This document shows positions 16,676 to 26,412 of a DNA stretch of 63,559 nt, in pieces. Each line of letters starts with the position of its first letter. Position 1 is the first letter of the stretch. The position numbers and the translations under genes are program-made. The stretch is from an uncultured Parabacteroides sp. (GTDB taxonomy: Bacteria > Bacteroidota > Bacteroidia > Bacteroidales > Tannerellaceae): contig CAKVBA010000011.1 of the NCBI GenBank assembly GCA_934725305.1, forward strand, positions 1 to 63,559. The letters are read 5' to 3'. The notes beneath the pieces are model-generated. The model ran no database searches, was not told the origin of the DNA, and was given only the letters and a program-made list of their open reading frames with translations.

Positions 16676-19600
16676 ATGAAGAGAAATAAACTGAAATATT
16701 TTTTGTGGGGCGTTATACTGTTGTTTGGCATGGGAATCTATTCGCTGAATGCTGATTACCTGGCCTATACGGCGGTATTGCCTGAACTGGAGCTGATTGA
16801 AGAGGCACCGCAAGACACGGTGAAGAAACCGGCGAACCGTTATCCGGTGTCCAAGACAACGCCTCAGGAATATCAAGACATTGTGAAACGATCGCCTGCC
16901 GACCTTCACGATCCGGAGAACGTTAAGACATCAATCGACTATGATTTACGGACCAATACCTATGTGGTTCGCACCAAGTTGGGCGACATGGAGATTGGTA
17001 CACCGATGACTTTGACGCCTGAAGAATATCAAGACTATAGTTTGCAGCAATCATTGCGCTCTTATTTCCGGCAGAAGAATGAAGAAGAGTATCAGAAGGT
17101 GATGAATAAACAGCTCAATCTGACGGATATGCAGTTCGATATAGGAATTGCTGAGCGTATCTTCGGTCCGGGTGGCGTGCGTGTAAAGACGCAAGGATCG
17201 GCAGAGCTAACCATGGGATTGAAGCGTAACAGCCAGAAGAATCCTTCGTTACCCGAGAGTCAGCGTACACGTACCTTTTTTAACTTCGATGAGAATGTAC
17301 AGCTAAACATGCAGGCTTCGGTTGGTTCCAAGGTCAACTTTGCTATGAACTATAATACAGAGACCTCGTTCGACTTCGACTCAAAACAGTTGAAACTGGC
17401 TTATACCGGTGAAGAGGATGAGGTTATCAAGTCGTTGGAGGCCGGTAATGTGAGCATGACAACCGGCAACTCTTTGATTAATGGCGGAGCTGCCTTGTTT
17501 GGTATGAAGGCCGATTTGCAGTTTGGTAAGCTGCGAGTGAACACCTTGTTTGCTCAGCAGAACTCCGAATCGAAGACTGTCAGTTCAAAGGGTGGCGTGC
17601 AGACCAAGCCATTTGAAATAACGGTCGATTCGTATGATGAAAACCGTCACTTCTTCCTTTCTCATTATTTCTATGAGCATTATGATGAATCGCTGAAGAA
17701 CCTGACCTATGTTACTTCGCCCGTCCTGATCAACCGTATAGAGGTGTGGATTACCAATAAGCAGAGCAACTATGATCAGGCACGTAATATTGTGGCTTTT
17801 TCCGATTTGGCCGAACCGAAGGTGATTAGTCATTCATCGGTTACCTCTTCGGGTGGCAATCCCAATGCCATTCCTTATAATACGGCAAACTCTCTTTATA
17901 ACACCTTAGTTAGTCAATTCCAAGAGGCGCGCGATATCAGTAGAGTTACACAGGTGCTGAGTGCCAGCTATGAGGGAAGTGTCGATTTTGAGAAGATAGA
18001 GAGTGCTCGTCTGTTGAGTGAATCGGAATATACGCTGAACAAGCAGTTGGGTTATATCTCATTGAAGACACAGCTGCAGGCCGATGAGGTGTTGGGTGTG
18101 GCTTTTAGCTATACTTATGGAGGCAAGACCTATCAAGTCGGTGAGTTCTCAACCGATAATTCAGAGAATACATCAACCTGTTTGTACGTGAAGTTATTGA
18201 AAGGTACAACCATGTCTCCAAGCCTTCCTTTCTGGAAGTTGATGATGAAGAACATCTACTCGTTGGGCGCTTATAATGTGCAGAAAGAGAAGTTTAAGCT
18301 GAATGTCTCTTATCAGAGCGATACAACCGGTACTTATATCAATTATATGCCGGAAGGCACCTTAAAGAACGAGACCTTCCTGACCATCTTGAATGTGGAT
18401 AATCTGGATTTGAATAACGAACCCTATCCTGATGGCTTCTTCGACTTTGTAGAGGGAATCACGGTGCAGTCCGAGACTGGACGCATCATCTTCCCCTCGG
18501 TTGAGCCTTTCGGTTCCTATCTGTATAAGAAGTTGGGTGGCGGAGCTTTGGCCGAAAAGTATGTCTATCAGGAACTATATGATACAACTAAGACAGCAGC
18601 CCGACAGAATGCCGAGAAGAACAAGTTTATCTTGACCGGTGAATACAAAGCCTCTTCGGGCGCCGAGATTCAGTTGGGAGCCAGCAATGTGGCACGAGGT
18701 TCGGTGCGTGTAACAGCTGCAGGAGCTACCTTGGTCGAGAATGTCGATTATACGGTCGATTATACATCGGGCGTTGTAACCATCTTGAATGAAAGCATCA
18801 TTGCTGCCGGCACGCCGGTCAGTGTCTCTTTGGAGAATCAGTCGGTCTATAATATGCAGCGCAAGACCATGATGGGATTGGATTTGAGCTATGAGTTCAG
18901 CAAAGACTTCTTGTTGGGCGCAACCATCATGCACCTGTCTGAGATGCCATTGACTACCAAGACGGTGATGGGTGATGAGTCTGTCAAGAACACGTTGTGG
19001 GGTTTGAATGCCTCTTATAAAGGTGAGAGTCAGTGGCTGACCAATATGTTGGATAAGCTGCCTCTGTTGACATTGACCAAACCGAGCCAGATTGCCTTCA
19101 ATGCTGAGTTTGCCCATTTGATAGCGGGGCATTATGAGAATAAGAATACCGGAGGATACTCTTATTTGGATGACTTTGAATCTACGCAGAGTAGTTTCGA
19201 CCTGACCAATCCCTATTCTTGGCAGTTGGCAAGTACACCTTATGATGATGGAATCAATCCTTTGTTCCCCGAAGCAAGTAAGGTGAACGATATTGACTAT
19301 GGAAAGAACAGAGCGTTGTTGGCATGGTATTATATTGATGGTATGTTTACCCGTAAGAATTCATCGGTGCTTCCCTCTTATATTACCAAAGATGATTTGT
19401 CCAATCACTATGTGCGTGCGGTAAAGATGTCGGAACTCTATCCCAAACGAGAGCAGGGTTATAATGAGTCGAACCTGATTCAGGTGCTCAACTTGGCCTA
19501 TTATCCGAAGGAACGTGGTCCGTACAACTTGGATGCCGACCGTGTTAATTCGGATGGTTCATTGCAGGAACCCGAGAAGCGTTGGGGCGGTATCATGCGT

Positions 19601-22600
19601 AAGATTGATCAGAGCGACTTCGAGACAGCCAATATTGAATATATTGAGTTCTGGATGCTCGATCCCTATATCTATAATCCGAATGCAAAGGGTGGTGACC
19701 TCTATTTTAACCTGGGTGAGATCTCTGAAGATATCTTGAAGGATGGAAAGAAGTTCTTCGAGAATGGTCTGCCTGTTGATGGAGACCAGAGCAAAGTGGA
19801 GCTGACCAATTGGGGTAAAGTTCCTACACAACAGAGCACAGTCTATGCGTTTGATAACACCGAAGGCGCCCGTGAGTTGCAGGATGTGGGTTTGAATGGT
19901 TTGTCTTCTGAAGAGGAGAAGAGCTTTCCGACCTATGCCGATTTCTTGCAGAAGCTGCAATCTAAACTTTCGGGTGAGGTTTATTCACAGATGTTGAACG
20001 ATCCTTTGTCGCCTTTCAATGATCCGGCATCAGACGACTTCCGCTATTTCCGCAATGAGTTGTATGACGAGCGTCAGGCAAGTATATTGGAGCGTTATAA
20101 ACGGTACAATGGAGCGGAAGGAAACTCTCGTGAGTCTCGTGGTCGTTATACATCAGCCTCAAAGACATTGCCTGATGTGGAAGATATCAACCAGGATAAT
20201 ACATTGAACGAGACGGAGAAATATTATGAATATAAGGTCTCGTTGCGTCCTGAAGATTTGATGTCCAACAAAGATGGATATATCGCTGATGTGCGTGAGG
20301 CTACTCCGACATTGGCCAATGGTTCGAAGAATGAAACCGTTAAATGGTACCTCTTTAAGATACCAGTCAAGAACTACAACCGTAAGATCGGTTCTATCGG
20401 CGACTTCAAGTCCGTACGTTTTATGCGTATGTATATGACCGGATTTAGAGATACTACAATCTTGCGTTTCGGCTCGTTGGAATTGGTGCGAGGTGAATGG
20501 CGTGCGTATGACAAGAACTTGGCTAATTTCAATAGTAATCCGGCACAGACAGGTACACTTTCTGTATCTACTGTCAATATTGAGGAGAATGGAGACCGTT
20601 TGCCGGTTGGTTATGTGTTGCCTCCGGGTGTAAGCCGTGTGCAAGACCCCAGTCAGCCACAGCTGCGCCAACAAAATGAGCAGTCATTGTCATTGAAGGT
20701 GGAGAACTTATCTCCGCAGGATGCCCGTGCTATCTATAAATCGACTCACTATGACTTGAGACAGTATAAACGGATACAGCTATTTACGCATGCCGAGGCT
20801 ATTGAAGATGAGAGTAGTTTGAATGATGGCGACATGGTGGTCTTTCTCCGTTTAGGCTCAGACTATAAGAACAACTATTACGAATATGCGGTTCCGTTGA
20901 CGAAGACTCCTTGGAGAAGTAGTGGAAACAACTATAATGATATGAACGATGGAGACCGTCGCCTGGTTTGGCCGGCCGAAAATATGATAGACTTCCAGTT
21001 AGAGAAGTTGACCAATCTGAAGCTGGAGCGAAACAAGAAGAAACGGACAGGCGTTAATGGTGTTACTTATGCAACTCCCTATTCTATACCGGATAAGGAT
21101 AATCCGCGTAATCAGTTGACGATTGTGGGTAATCCCAGCTTGGCCGAGGTAAAAACCATCATGATTGGTGTGCGCAATACCGATAAGGAGATGCATAGTG
21201 CCGAAGTGTGGGTGAATGAGCTTCGTCTGACGGACTTCAATGAGTCTGGCGGTTGGGCTGCTAATGCCAACTTGAATGTGACCTTGTCCGACTTTGGTAC
21301 AGTGAATATGGCCGGTCGTATCGAAACTGCTGGCTTCGGTGCTTTGGATCAGTCTTTGGCCGAACGTCGTATGGAGAATTATTCTCAGTATAGTGTGGCT
21401 ACCAACTTTGAGTTGGGTAAGCTGTTCCCCGAAAAAGCCAAGGTAAGCATTCCGCTCTATTATGCCTATTCCAAAGAGATGATCAATCCGGATTATGATC
21501 CGATGGATAAGGATATCAAGTTGTCGGATGCGTTGGATGCCGTGGAGACAAAGGCCGAAAAAGATTCTATCAAGGACTATGCGCAGGAGCGTACCATCAT
21601 CAAGAGTGTCTCCTTGAATAATGTTAAGGTTGATATCCGTAGCAGGAATCCAATGCCTTATGATCCGGCCAACTTCTCGTTTGGCTATTCTTATAGTCAG
21701 AACAGCAAGCATAATGCGGATATGGAATATGAGACAACAAAGGATTACAGAGGTAATTTCGCTTATAACTATACGCCTTATGTGAAGCCGTTCAGACCGT
21801 TTGAAAAGCTACCGAAGAATAATGGCTATACGCGGTTTATCAAGCAGTTGGGATTGAACTATGTACCTTCAAACATCAGTTTCCAAACGGCTATGATGCG
21901 TAACTACTATGAATTGCAGTTGCGCGACTTGACAAAGTCGGGTCCTTCGGAAAACAGATTGAAACCGTCTATCAGTCAGAACTTCTTATGGGATCGGGCT
22001 TTCAGTATGCGTTGGGATTTTACCAACAATCTGAGTGTCAACTTCTCGTCTGGTACACAGGCTCGTATCGAAGAACCTCATGTGCGTGTGAATCGTAAAG
22101 AGGATCCCGATCAATATAAGGTGTGGAAAGACTCTGTAAAGCAGAGTATCCGTGATTTGGGAACTCCGTTGGCCTATGACCAAACCTTCTCGGCTACATG
22201 GAATATGCCGTTGCAGCAAATTCCGGTATTGGATTGGGTGAATAGTTCTGTCTCTTATCAGGCAACCTATAATTGGGATCGTGGCGCACAGGTAGCTGAC
22301 AGTTCGAAGGTGTTGGGTAATACAATCCGTAACCAGCGCACTATTGACTGGCAGGGCAATTTCAATCTGACTTCATTGTACAACAAGAATAAGTATCTGA
22401 AGAAAATCAACCAGAAATATTCATCTTCTCCGCGTAATAATCGCAACAATGATAGGACCAAAAAGCGGAAAGAGGTGAAGCTGGAAAAAGATATTCAGTT
22501 GAATCTGGACAGTGGAACGGTGGTAGAGCATGGTATGCTCACCAAAAAGCTGCATGTGCGTGCAAAAGGAGCTGACGGTAAGACTTATGCCGTTAAATTC

Positions 22601-24121
22601 AAACCGATTAATTATGCACAGATTATGATCTTGAATAAGGATACAGCTCACTTGAAGTTGTCTATCTATCCGGGACCCGAAGTTTCAGAGCAGCGTCTTG
22701 TCAAGGCATTGGAATACTCAACTCGATTCTTGATGATGTTGCGCCGTATCAGTGTGCAGTATTCTGTCAATGACGGTATGATGTTGCCGGGTTATCTGCC
22801 CGAAGTGGGAGATATCTTGGGTCAGAAGCGTTCTGGCAATTTGGCTCCGGGTCTGGGATTTGCGTTCGGTTCGGTGAATCGTAGCTTTATTAATGATGCC
22901 TGGGATCGAGGTTGGTTGGTCAATGGTACAGACAATATCACTCCGGCGATGATGGATCGTTCAACCACCTTGAATATCCGTGGTTCCTTGGAACCGTTTC
23001 CCGGTTTGAAGATCGACTTGAATGCCAATCGTATCGAAACCCGTAATACGGAAATACAATATATGTATAGTGGTATGCCCGAACAGTTGACGGGTAGTTA
23101 TACGATGACAATGGTTGCTTTGAGCAGCTTCTTTGGAGGAAGTGGTAATGCATCCAATGGCTATTCATCCAAGTCGTTCAAGAAGTTTTTGGCAAACAGA
23201 GCCATCTTGACCGACCGTCTGCAACAGGCTTATATGGGAACCGTCTATCCTAATAGGGGCTTCTTGCAGAACAATGCCATTGCCGGTCTGCCTTATGACC
23301 AGAAGCAGGGTGCGGTGAGTCCAAACTCGGCCGATGTATTAATTCCGGCTTTTTTGTCGGCCTATACAGGAAGTGATCCTAAGAAAATCTCATTCTCTCC
23401 GTTCCCGGCGTTGAAGAGCATGGTGCCGAACTGGCGAATCACGTATGACGGATTGATACGTATACCGTTTATCAATAAGCATTTCAAGAGCATGATGCTG
23501 AATCATCAGTATCGTTGTTCCTATAATGTGGGATCTTACTCATCATACATGAACTGGGTAGATGCCGGTAACGGTTTTGGTTTTATGGAGAGTGTTTCGG
23601 GCACACCTACGCCATCATCTCTTTATGATATCTCTTCGGTGAGCTTGACCGAGTCATTCAGTCCATTGTTGGGAGTAGATGCTGTGATGTTGAACAATGT
23701 GACCGGTCGCATCGAATACCGCACCACACGTAACCTGAGTCTGAACATTCCTTCTACTCAAATAGTAGAGTCGTTGTCAAACGAGATTATTGTGGGTGTT
23801 GGCTATAAGTTAACGGAGTTCAACAAAATGTTGCGTATGAAAAAGACTCAAAACTTCAGTAACGACTTGACACTTCGTCTCGACTTCTCTTACCGCAGGA
23901 TGCAGTCACTGATTCGCAAGATTCAGGAAGAACTAACTCAGGCAACCAGCGGTAATATAGCCAAGACAATCTCCTTCTCGGCCGATTATGGTTTGAGCAG
24001 GGCATTGACCGTTAGGGCCTTCTATGATCTGCAGATCAACAATCCATTGGTGTCAAGTGCATCATTCCCGACATCCAATTCAAATTATGGATTCAGTCTG
24101 CGCTTCTCTTTGGCTCAATAG
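16676..24121 (+). CDS. sprA: T9SS outer membrane translocon SprA (Sov)
   Basis: 2481 aa from ATG 16676; the earlier TTG at 16664 is less likely. SprA is the giant 36-strand barrel that forms the pore of the type IX secretion system (called Sov in Porphyromonas). The N-terminus (KYFLWGVILLFGMGIYSL) is a signal segment; the rest shows long beta-barrel repeats, duplicated SprA-type blocks (YSYLDDFESTQSSFDL, VEVWVNELRLTDFNESGG) and a C-terminal aromatic strand ending RFSLAQ. Its presence implies a working T9SS that exports proteins bearing a C-terminal sorting domain. A hairpin at 24276 lies downstream. Confidence 0.97.
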   Translation: MKRNKLKYFLWGVILLFGMGIYSLNADYLAYTAVLPELELIEEAPQDTVKKPANRYPVSKTTPQEYQDIVKRSPADLHDPENVKTSIDYDLRTNTYVVRTKLGDMEIGTPMTLTPEEYQDYSLQQSLRSYFRQKNEEEYQKVMNKQLNLTDMQFDIGIAERIFGPGGVRVKTQGSAELTMGLKRNSQKNPSLPESQRTRTFFNFDENVQLNMQASVGSKVNFAMNYNTETSFDFDSKQLKLAYTGEEDEVIKSLEAGNVSMTTGNSLINGGAALFGMKADLQFGKLRVNTLFAQQNSESKTVSSKGGVQTKPFEITVDSYDENRHFFLSHYFYEHYDESLKNLTYVTSPVLINRIEVWITNKQSNYDQARNIVAFSDLAEPKVISHSSVTSSGGNPNAIPYNTANSLYNTLVSQFQEARDISRVTQVLSASYEGSVDFEKIESARLLSESEYTLNKQLGYISLKTQLQADEVLGVAFSYTYGGKTYQVGEFSTDNSENTSTCLYVKLLKGTTMSPSLPFWKLMMKNIYSLGAYNVQKEKFKLNVSYQSDTTGTYINYMPEGTLKNETFLTILNVDNLDLNNEPYPDGFFDFVEGITVQSETGRIIFPSVEPFGSYLYKKLGGGALAEKYVYQELYDTTKTAARQNAEKNKFILTGEYKASSGAEIQLGASNVARGSVRVTAAGATLVENVDYTVDYTSGVVTILNESIIAAGTPVSVSLENQSVYNMQRKTMMGLDLSYEFSKDFLLGATIMHLSEMPLTTKTVMGDESVKNTLWGLNASYKGESQWLTNMLDKLPLLTLTKPSQIAFNAEFAHLIAGHYENKNTGGYSYLDDFESTQSSFDLTNPYSWQLASTPYDDGINPLFPEASKVNDIDYGKNRALLAWYYIDGMFTRKNSSVLPSYITKDDLSNHYVRAVKMSELYPKREQGYNESNLIQVLNLAYYPKERGPYNLDADRVNSDGSLQEPEKRWGGIMRKIDQSDFETANIEYIEFWMLDPYIYNPNAKGGDLYFNLGEISEDILKDGKKFFENGLPVDGDQSKVELTNWGKVPTQQSTVYAFDNTEGARELQDVGLNGLSSEEEKSFPTYADFLQKLQSKLSGEVYSQMLNDPLSPFNDPASDDFRYFRNELYDERQASILERYKRYNGAEGNSRESRGRYTSASKTLPDVEDINQDNTLNETEKYYEYKVSLRPEDLMSNKDGYIADVREATPTLANGSKNETVKWYLFKIPVKNYNRKIGSIGDFKSVRFMRMYMTGFRDTTILRFGSLELVRGEWRAYDKNLANFNSNPAQTGTLSVSTVNIEENGDRLPVGYVLPPGVSRVQDPSQPQLRQQNEQSLSLKVENLSPQDARAIYKSTHYDLRQYKRIQLFTHAEAIEDESSLNDGDMVVFLRLGSDYKNNYYEYAVPLTKTPWRSSGNNYNDMNDGDRRLVWPAENMIDFQLEKLTNLKLERNKKKRTGVNGVTYATPYSIPDKDNPRNQLTIVGNPSLAEVKTIMIGVRNTDKEMHSAEVWVNELRLTDFNESGGWAANANLNVTLSDFGTVNMAGRIETAGFGALDQSLAERRMENYSQYSVATNFELGKLFPEKAKVSIPLYYAYSKEMINPDYDPMDKDIKLSDALDAVETKAEKDSIKDYAQERTIIKSVSLNNVKVDIRSRNPMPYDPANFSFGYSYSQNSKHNADMEYETTKDYRGNFAYNYTPYVKPFRPFEKLPKNNGYTRFIKQLGLNYVPSNISFQTAMMRNYYELQLRDLTKSGPSENRLKPSISQNFLWDRAFSMRWDFTNNLSVNFSSGTQARIEEPHVRVNRKEDPDQYKVWKDSVKQSIRDLGTPLAYDQTFSATWNMPLQQIPVLDWVNSSVSYQATYNWDRGAQVADSSKVLGNTIRNQRTIDWQGNFNLTSLYNKNKYLKKINQKYSSSPRNNRNNDRTKKRKEVKLEKDIQLNLDSGTVVEHGMLTKKLHVRAKGADGKTYAVKFKPINYAQIMILNKDTAHLKLSIYPGPEVSEQRLVKALEYSTRFLMMLRRISVQYSVNDGMMLPGYLPEVGDILGQKRSGNLAPGLGFAFGSVNRSFINDAWDRGWLVNGTDNITPAMMDRSTTLNIRGSLEPFPGLKIDLNANRIETRNTEIQYMYSGMPEQLTGSYTMTMVALSSFFGGSGNASNGYSSKSFKKFLANRAILTDRLQQAYMGTVYPNRGFLQNNAIAGLPYDQKQGAVSPNSADVLIPAFLSAYTGSDPKKISFSPFPALKSMVPNWRITYDGLIRIPFINKHFKSMMLNHQYRCSYNVGSYSSYMNWVDAGNGFGFMESVSGTPTPSSLYDISSVSLTESFSPLLGVDAVMLNNVTGRIEYRTTRNLSLNIPSTQIVESLSNEIIVGVGYKLTEFNKMLRMKKTQNFSNDLTLRLDFSYRRMQSLIRKIQEELTQATSGNIAKTISFSADYGLSRALTVRAFYDLQINNPLVSSASFPTSNSNYGFSLRFSLAQ

Positions 24122-24154
24122 GAAAACGGGCTTGTTGGGTGTTCTATAAAAGGC

Positions 24155-24274
24155 GGTGGTGTCATAATGGCAAACTGCTGTGTCGCTTTCGGAATTCGGC
24201 CACAGTTATTTGTACTGTTGTACTTCTGCTGGTCTTATCTTCTGTGACTTGCAATTCGCCAATTCTGATGAGCC
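24155..24274 (-). repeat. 120-bp inverted-end element, copy C
   Basis: Read on the minus strand it starts GGCTCATCAGAATTGGCG (24274-24257) and ends GCCATTATGACACCACC (24171-24155), an imperfect inverted pair. The interior keeps GATAAGACC, GAATTCCGAAAGC and ACACAGCAGTTTGC, as in copy D at 33999-34116. There is no credible gene here; the frame 24139-24339 is chance. Confidence 0.7.
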
Positions 24275-24275
24275 A

Positions 24276-24312
24276 TAAGAGGTTGAATCAAAAATACAAC
24301 CTCTTAAAAATG
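24276..24312 (+). terminator. hairpin downstream of sprA
   Basis: TAAGAGGTTG (24276-24285) pairs perfectly with CAACCTCTTA (24297-24306). It sits between repeat element C and array 3, and could end the ruvA-sprA transcript. Confidence 0.6.
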
Positions 24313-24319
24313 GGTGGGT

Positions 24320-24407
24320 ACTTTGTTGGAAATGGGTAGGCACTCCGTTCGGATTGGGTAGGCACTCATTTTGAGCGGAATAGTTACTCCGTTTTTGACA
24401 TGAAGCT
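24320..24407 (-). repeat. 22-bp array 3 (four units, inverted)
   Basis: On the minus strand, units start at 24407, 24385, 24363 and 24341. The unit at 24363-24342 begins GCCTACCCAAT and ends GAACGGAGT; the next begins GCCTACCCATT and ends CAAAGT. The same units occur in plus orientation at 7781 and 38979. Confidence 0.78.
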
Positions 24408-24508
24408 ATCGTCGGATTCAGCCATCACAAAAGAGGCTGGCGAGTTGTTTTATCAATATAATTCCGCTAACGGATTCTTCCGTTTGAAAGTCAGGGCTGA
24501 CCTCTTTC

Positions 24509-24525
24509 CTGATGACCGAATTGGG
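24509..24525. repeat. solo MITE end
   Basis: CTGATGACCGAATTGGG differs at one base from the consensus end CTAATGACCGAATTGGG. No partner is seen within the gap, so it looks like a remnant. Confidence 0.5.
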
Positions 24526-24588
24526 TTTTAAGAGGTTTGTTTGGATAATCTCATTTTGCTGATGAATTGAATTTTAGATAATTATTTT

Positions 24589-24596
24589 TATCTTTG
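24589..24596 (+). promoter_or_regulatory. -7 box of the parA promoter
   Basis: TATCTTTG, 115 bp upstream of parA; the long leader between has no open frame that I can support. Confidence 0.55.
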
Positions 24597-24711
24597 CGAG
24601 TTATCAACAGATAGGGCGATTTATCAACAAAACGGGTATTGTTTTGGTTGAACGTGATAAGGTTCGATTTATAATGCTTAGTTTTGTCTCGGATTTAATA
24701 GAGTATTTAGT

Positions 24712-25476
24712 ATGGGAAAGATTATCGCTTTGGCAAATCAGAAGGGTGGAGTTGGTAAGACTACCACTACGATCAATTTGGCGGCGTCGTTGGCTGCTCT
24801 TGAAAAGAGGGTGTTGGTAGTGGATGCAGATCCACAGGCAAACGCCTCGTCTGGTTTGGGTGTGGATATTCGAAATGTAGAATTCTCGATTTATGAATGT
24901 CTGGTGACGGGCGCCGATGCTCAGCAGGCAATCGTTCATACAGAGGTTGATGGTTTAGACATTATTCCCTCGCATATCGACTTAGTGGGGGCAGAAATCG
25001 AAATGTTGAACTTGAATAGTCGTGAGCAAATCTTGAAACAGATTTTGACTCCTCTGAAAAAGACCTATGATTTTATATTGATCGACTGTTCTCCTTCGTT
25101 GGGCTTGATTACAGTGAATGCACTGACAGCGGCTGATTCTGTGATTATCCCCGTACAGTGTGAGTACTTTGCCTTGGAGGGTATCAGCAAACTGTTGAAT
25201 ACAATAAAGATTATCAAATCAAAGTTGAACCCGGCATTGGAGATAGAGGGATTCTTGTTGACAATGTATGATTCGCGCCTACGTCTGGCGAATCAGATCT
25301 ATGAAGAGGTGAAGCGTCCTTTCCGTGAGCTGGTGTTCAATACCGTGATCCAGCGTAATGTGAAGTTAAGTGAGGCTTCGAGCTATGGAAAGCCTGTTTT
25401 GCTGTATGATGCCGAATCAAAGGGTGCGGTCAATCACATGCAGTTGGCACAGGAAATAATAGAAAAGAATCGTTAA
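24712..25476 (+). CDS. parA: chromosome partitioning ATPase ParA (Soj)
   Basis: 254 aa. The deviant Walker A motif NQKGGVGKTTTTINLA is at residues 8-23, Walker A' and B regions follow as VDADPQANASSGLGV and LIDCSPSLGL. It is the nucleoid-bound ATPase that moves ParB-parS complexes. The small size without an N-terminal HTH marks the chromosomal Soj type. It is followed by a 10-bp-stem hairpin and then parB, part of a block conserved in Bacteroidetes. Confidence 0.97.
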   Translation: MGKIIALANQKGGVGKTTTTINLAASLAALEKRVLVVDADPQANASSGLGVDIRNVEFSIYECLVTGADAQQAIVHTEVDGLDIIPSHIDLVGAEIEMLNLNSREQILKQILTPLKKTYDFILIDCSPSLGLITVNALTAADSVIIPVQCEYFALEGISKLLNTIKIIKSKLNPALEIEGFLLTMYDSRLRLANQIYEEVKRPFRELVFNTVIQRNVKLSEASSYGKPVLLYDAESKGAVNHMQLAQEIIEKNR

Positions 25477-25481
25477 TCGGT

Positions 25482-25511
25482 GGCAATGTGTTTGTAAATA
25501 GACACATTGCC
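25482..25511 (+). promoter_or_regulatory. perfect hairpin between parA and parB
   Basis: GGCAATGTGT (25482-25491) and ACACATTGCC (25502-25511) form a 10-bp perfect stem with a 10-base loop, 17 bp before the parB start. It is followed by CTCATTAAATT rather than a T run, so it may be an attenuator, an mRNA stabiliser or a protein site rather than a full terminator. Confidence 0.55.
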
Positions 25512-25527
25512 CTCATTAAATTATTAT

Positions 25528-26412
25528 ATGGCAACATTTAAGAGATCGGCCTTGGGTCGTGGATTAGATGCATTGATTACGATGGACGACCTGAAGACAG
25601 GTGGTTCATCATCTATTTGTGAAATTGAATTAAGCAAGATTGAGCCTAATCCCGAACAACCTCGTTCTGTATTCGAAGAGGAGACACTGGAAGAGTTGGC
25701 CATGTCTATTCGCTCCTTAGGAGTGATTCAGCCGATAACATTGAAGGAAATAGCTCCCGATCGATACATGATTATTTCGGGAGAACGTCGTTACCGTGCC
25801 TCTTTGAAGGCAGGGCTCGAGCAGATTCCGGCTTATGTTAGAACGGCTGACGATGAGAACATCGTTGAGATGGCTCTGATTGAAAATATCCAGCGTGAAG
25901 ATCTGAACTCAATAGAAATTGCCTTAGCTTATCAGAAGCTGATTGATAACTATGGTTTGACCCAAGAAGAGCTAAGCAAACGGGTGGGAAAGAAGCGTGC
26001 TACCATTGCTAATTATTTGCGATTGTTGAAGCTCCCGGCCGAGATTCAGATGGGGTTGAAAGACCGTAAGATAGATATGGGACATGCCCGAGCATTGATA
26101 TCCGTAGATGATCCAGAAGTGCAGTTGGCTCTGTATGAACAGATCTTGGAAGATAATCTGTCTGTGCGTCATGTCGAGGAATTGGTGCGTCATGCGGCAG
26201 ATGGCGTGTTGCCCGAGCGGGTTGAAAAGCCCAAGACGCGTAAGTCTGCCTTGCCTGACGAATATAATTTGTTGAGGGAACATCTTTCTAACTTTTTCAA
26301 TACAAAGGTGCAATTGGCCTGCAATGACAAAGGAAAGGGAAAGATTACGATACCTTTTGCGTCAGAAGAAGAGTTGGAAAAATTGATAGGTTTGTTGGAC
26401 GGATTGAAATGA
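25528..26412 (+). CDS. parB: chromosome partitioning protein ParB (Spo0J), CTP-dependent clamp
   Basis: 294 aa from ATG 25528 (MATFKRSALGRGLDALI, the usual opening); the frame is open to 25507 but without a better start. The ParB/Srx domain has PNPEQPRSVFEE and ISGERRYRASLKAGL (the GERRYRA box that binds CTP), followed by the HTH LTQEELSKRVGKKRATIANYLRLLKLP that reads parS and a C-terminal dimer domain. The stop overlaps the start of the DUF5683 gene (ATGA). Confidence 0.97.
   Translation: MATFKRSALGRGLDALITMDDLKTGGSSSICEIELSKIEPNPEQPRSVFEEETLEELAMSIRSLGVIQPITLKEIAPDRYMIISGERRYRASLKAGLEQIPAYVRTADDENIVEMALIENIQREDLNSIEIALAYQKLIDNYGLTQEELSKRVGKKRATIANYLRLLKLPAEIQMGLKDRKIDMGHARALISVDDPEVQLALYEQILEDNLSVRHVEELVRHAADGVLPERVEKPKTRKSALPDEYNLLREHLSNFFNTKVQLACNDKGKGKITIPFASEEELEKLIGLLDGLK

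Noticed and set aside
20999..21712. 237-codon frame antisense to sprA
   Set aside because: Shadow frame rich in Ile, Arg and His from the reverse of sprA codons.
24139..24339. Plus-strand frame of 66 codons after sprA
   Set aside because: It lies entirely in repeat element C, the hairpin and array 3; its start has no ribosome site.
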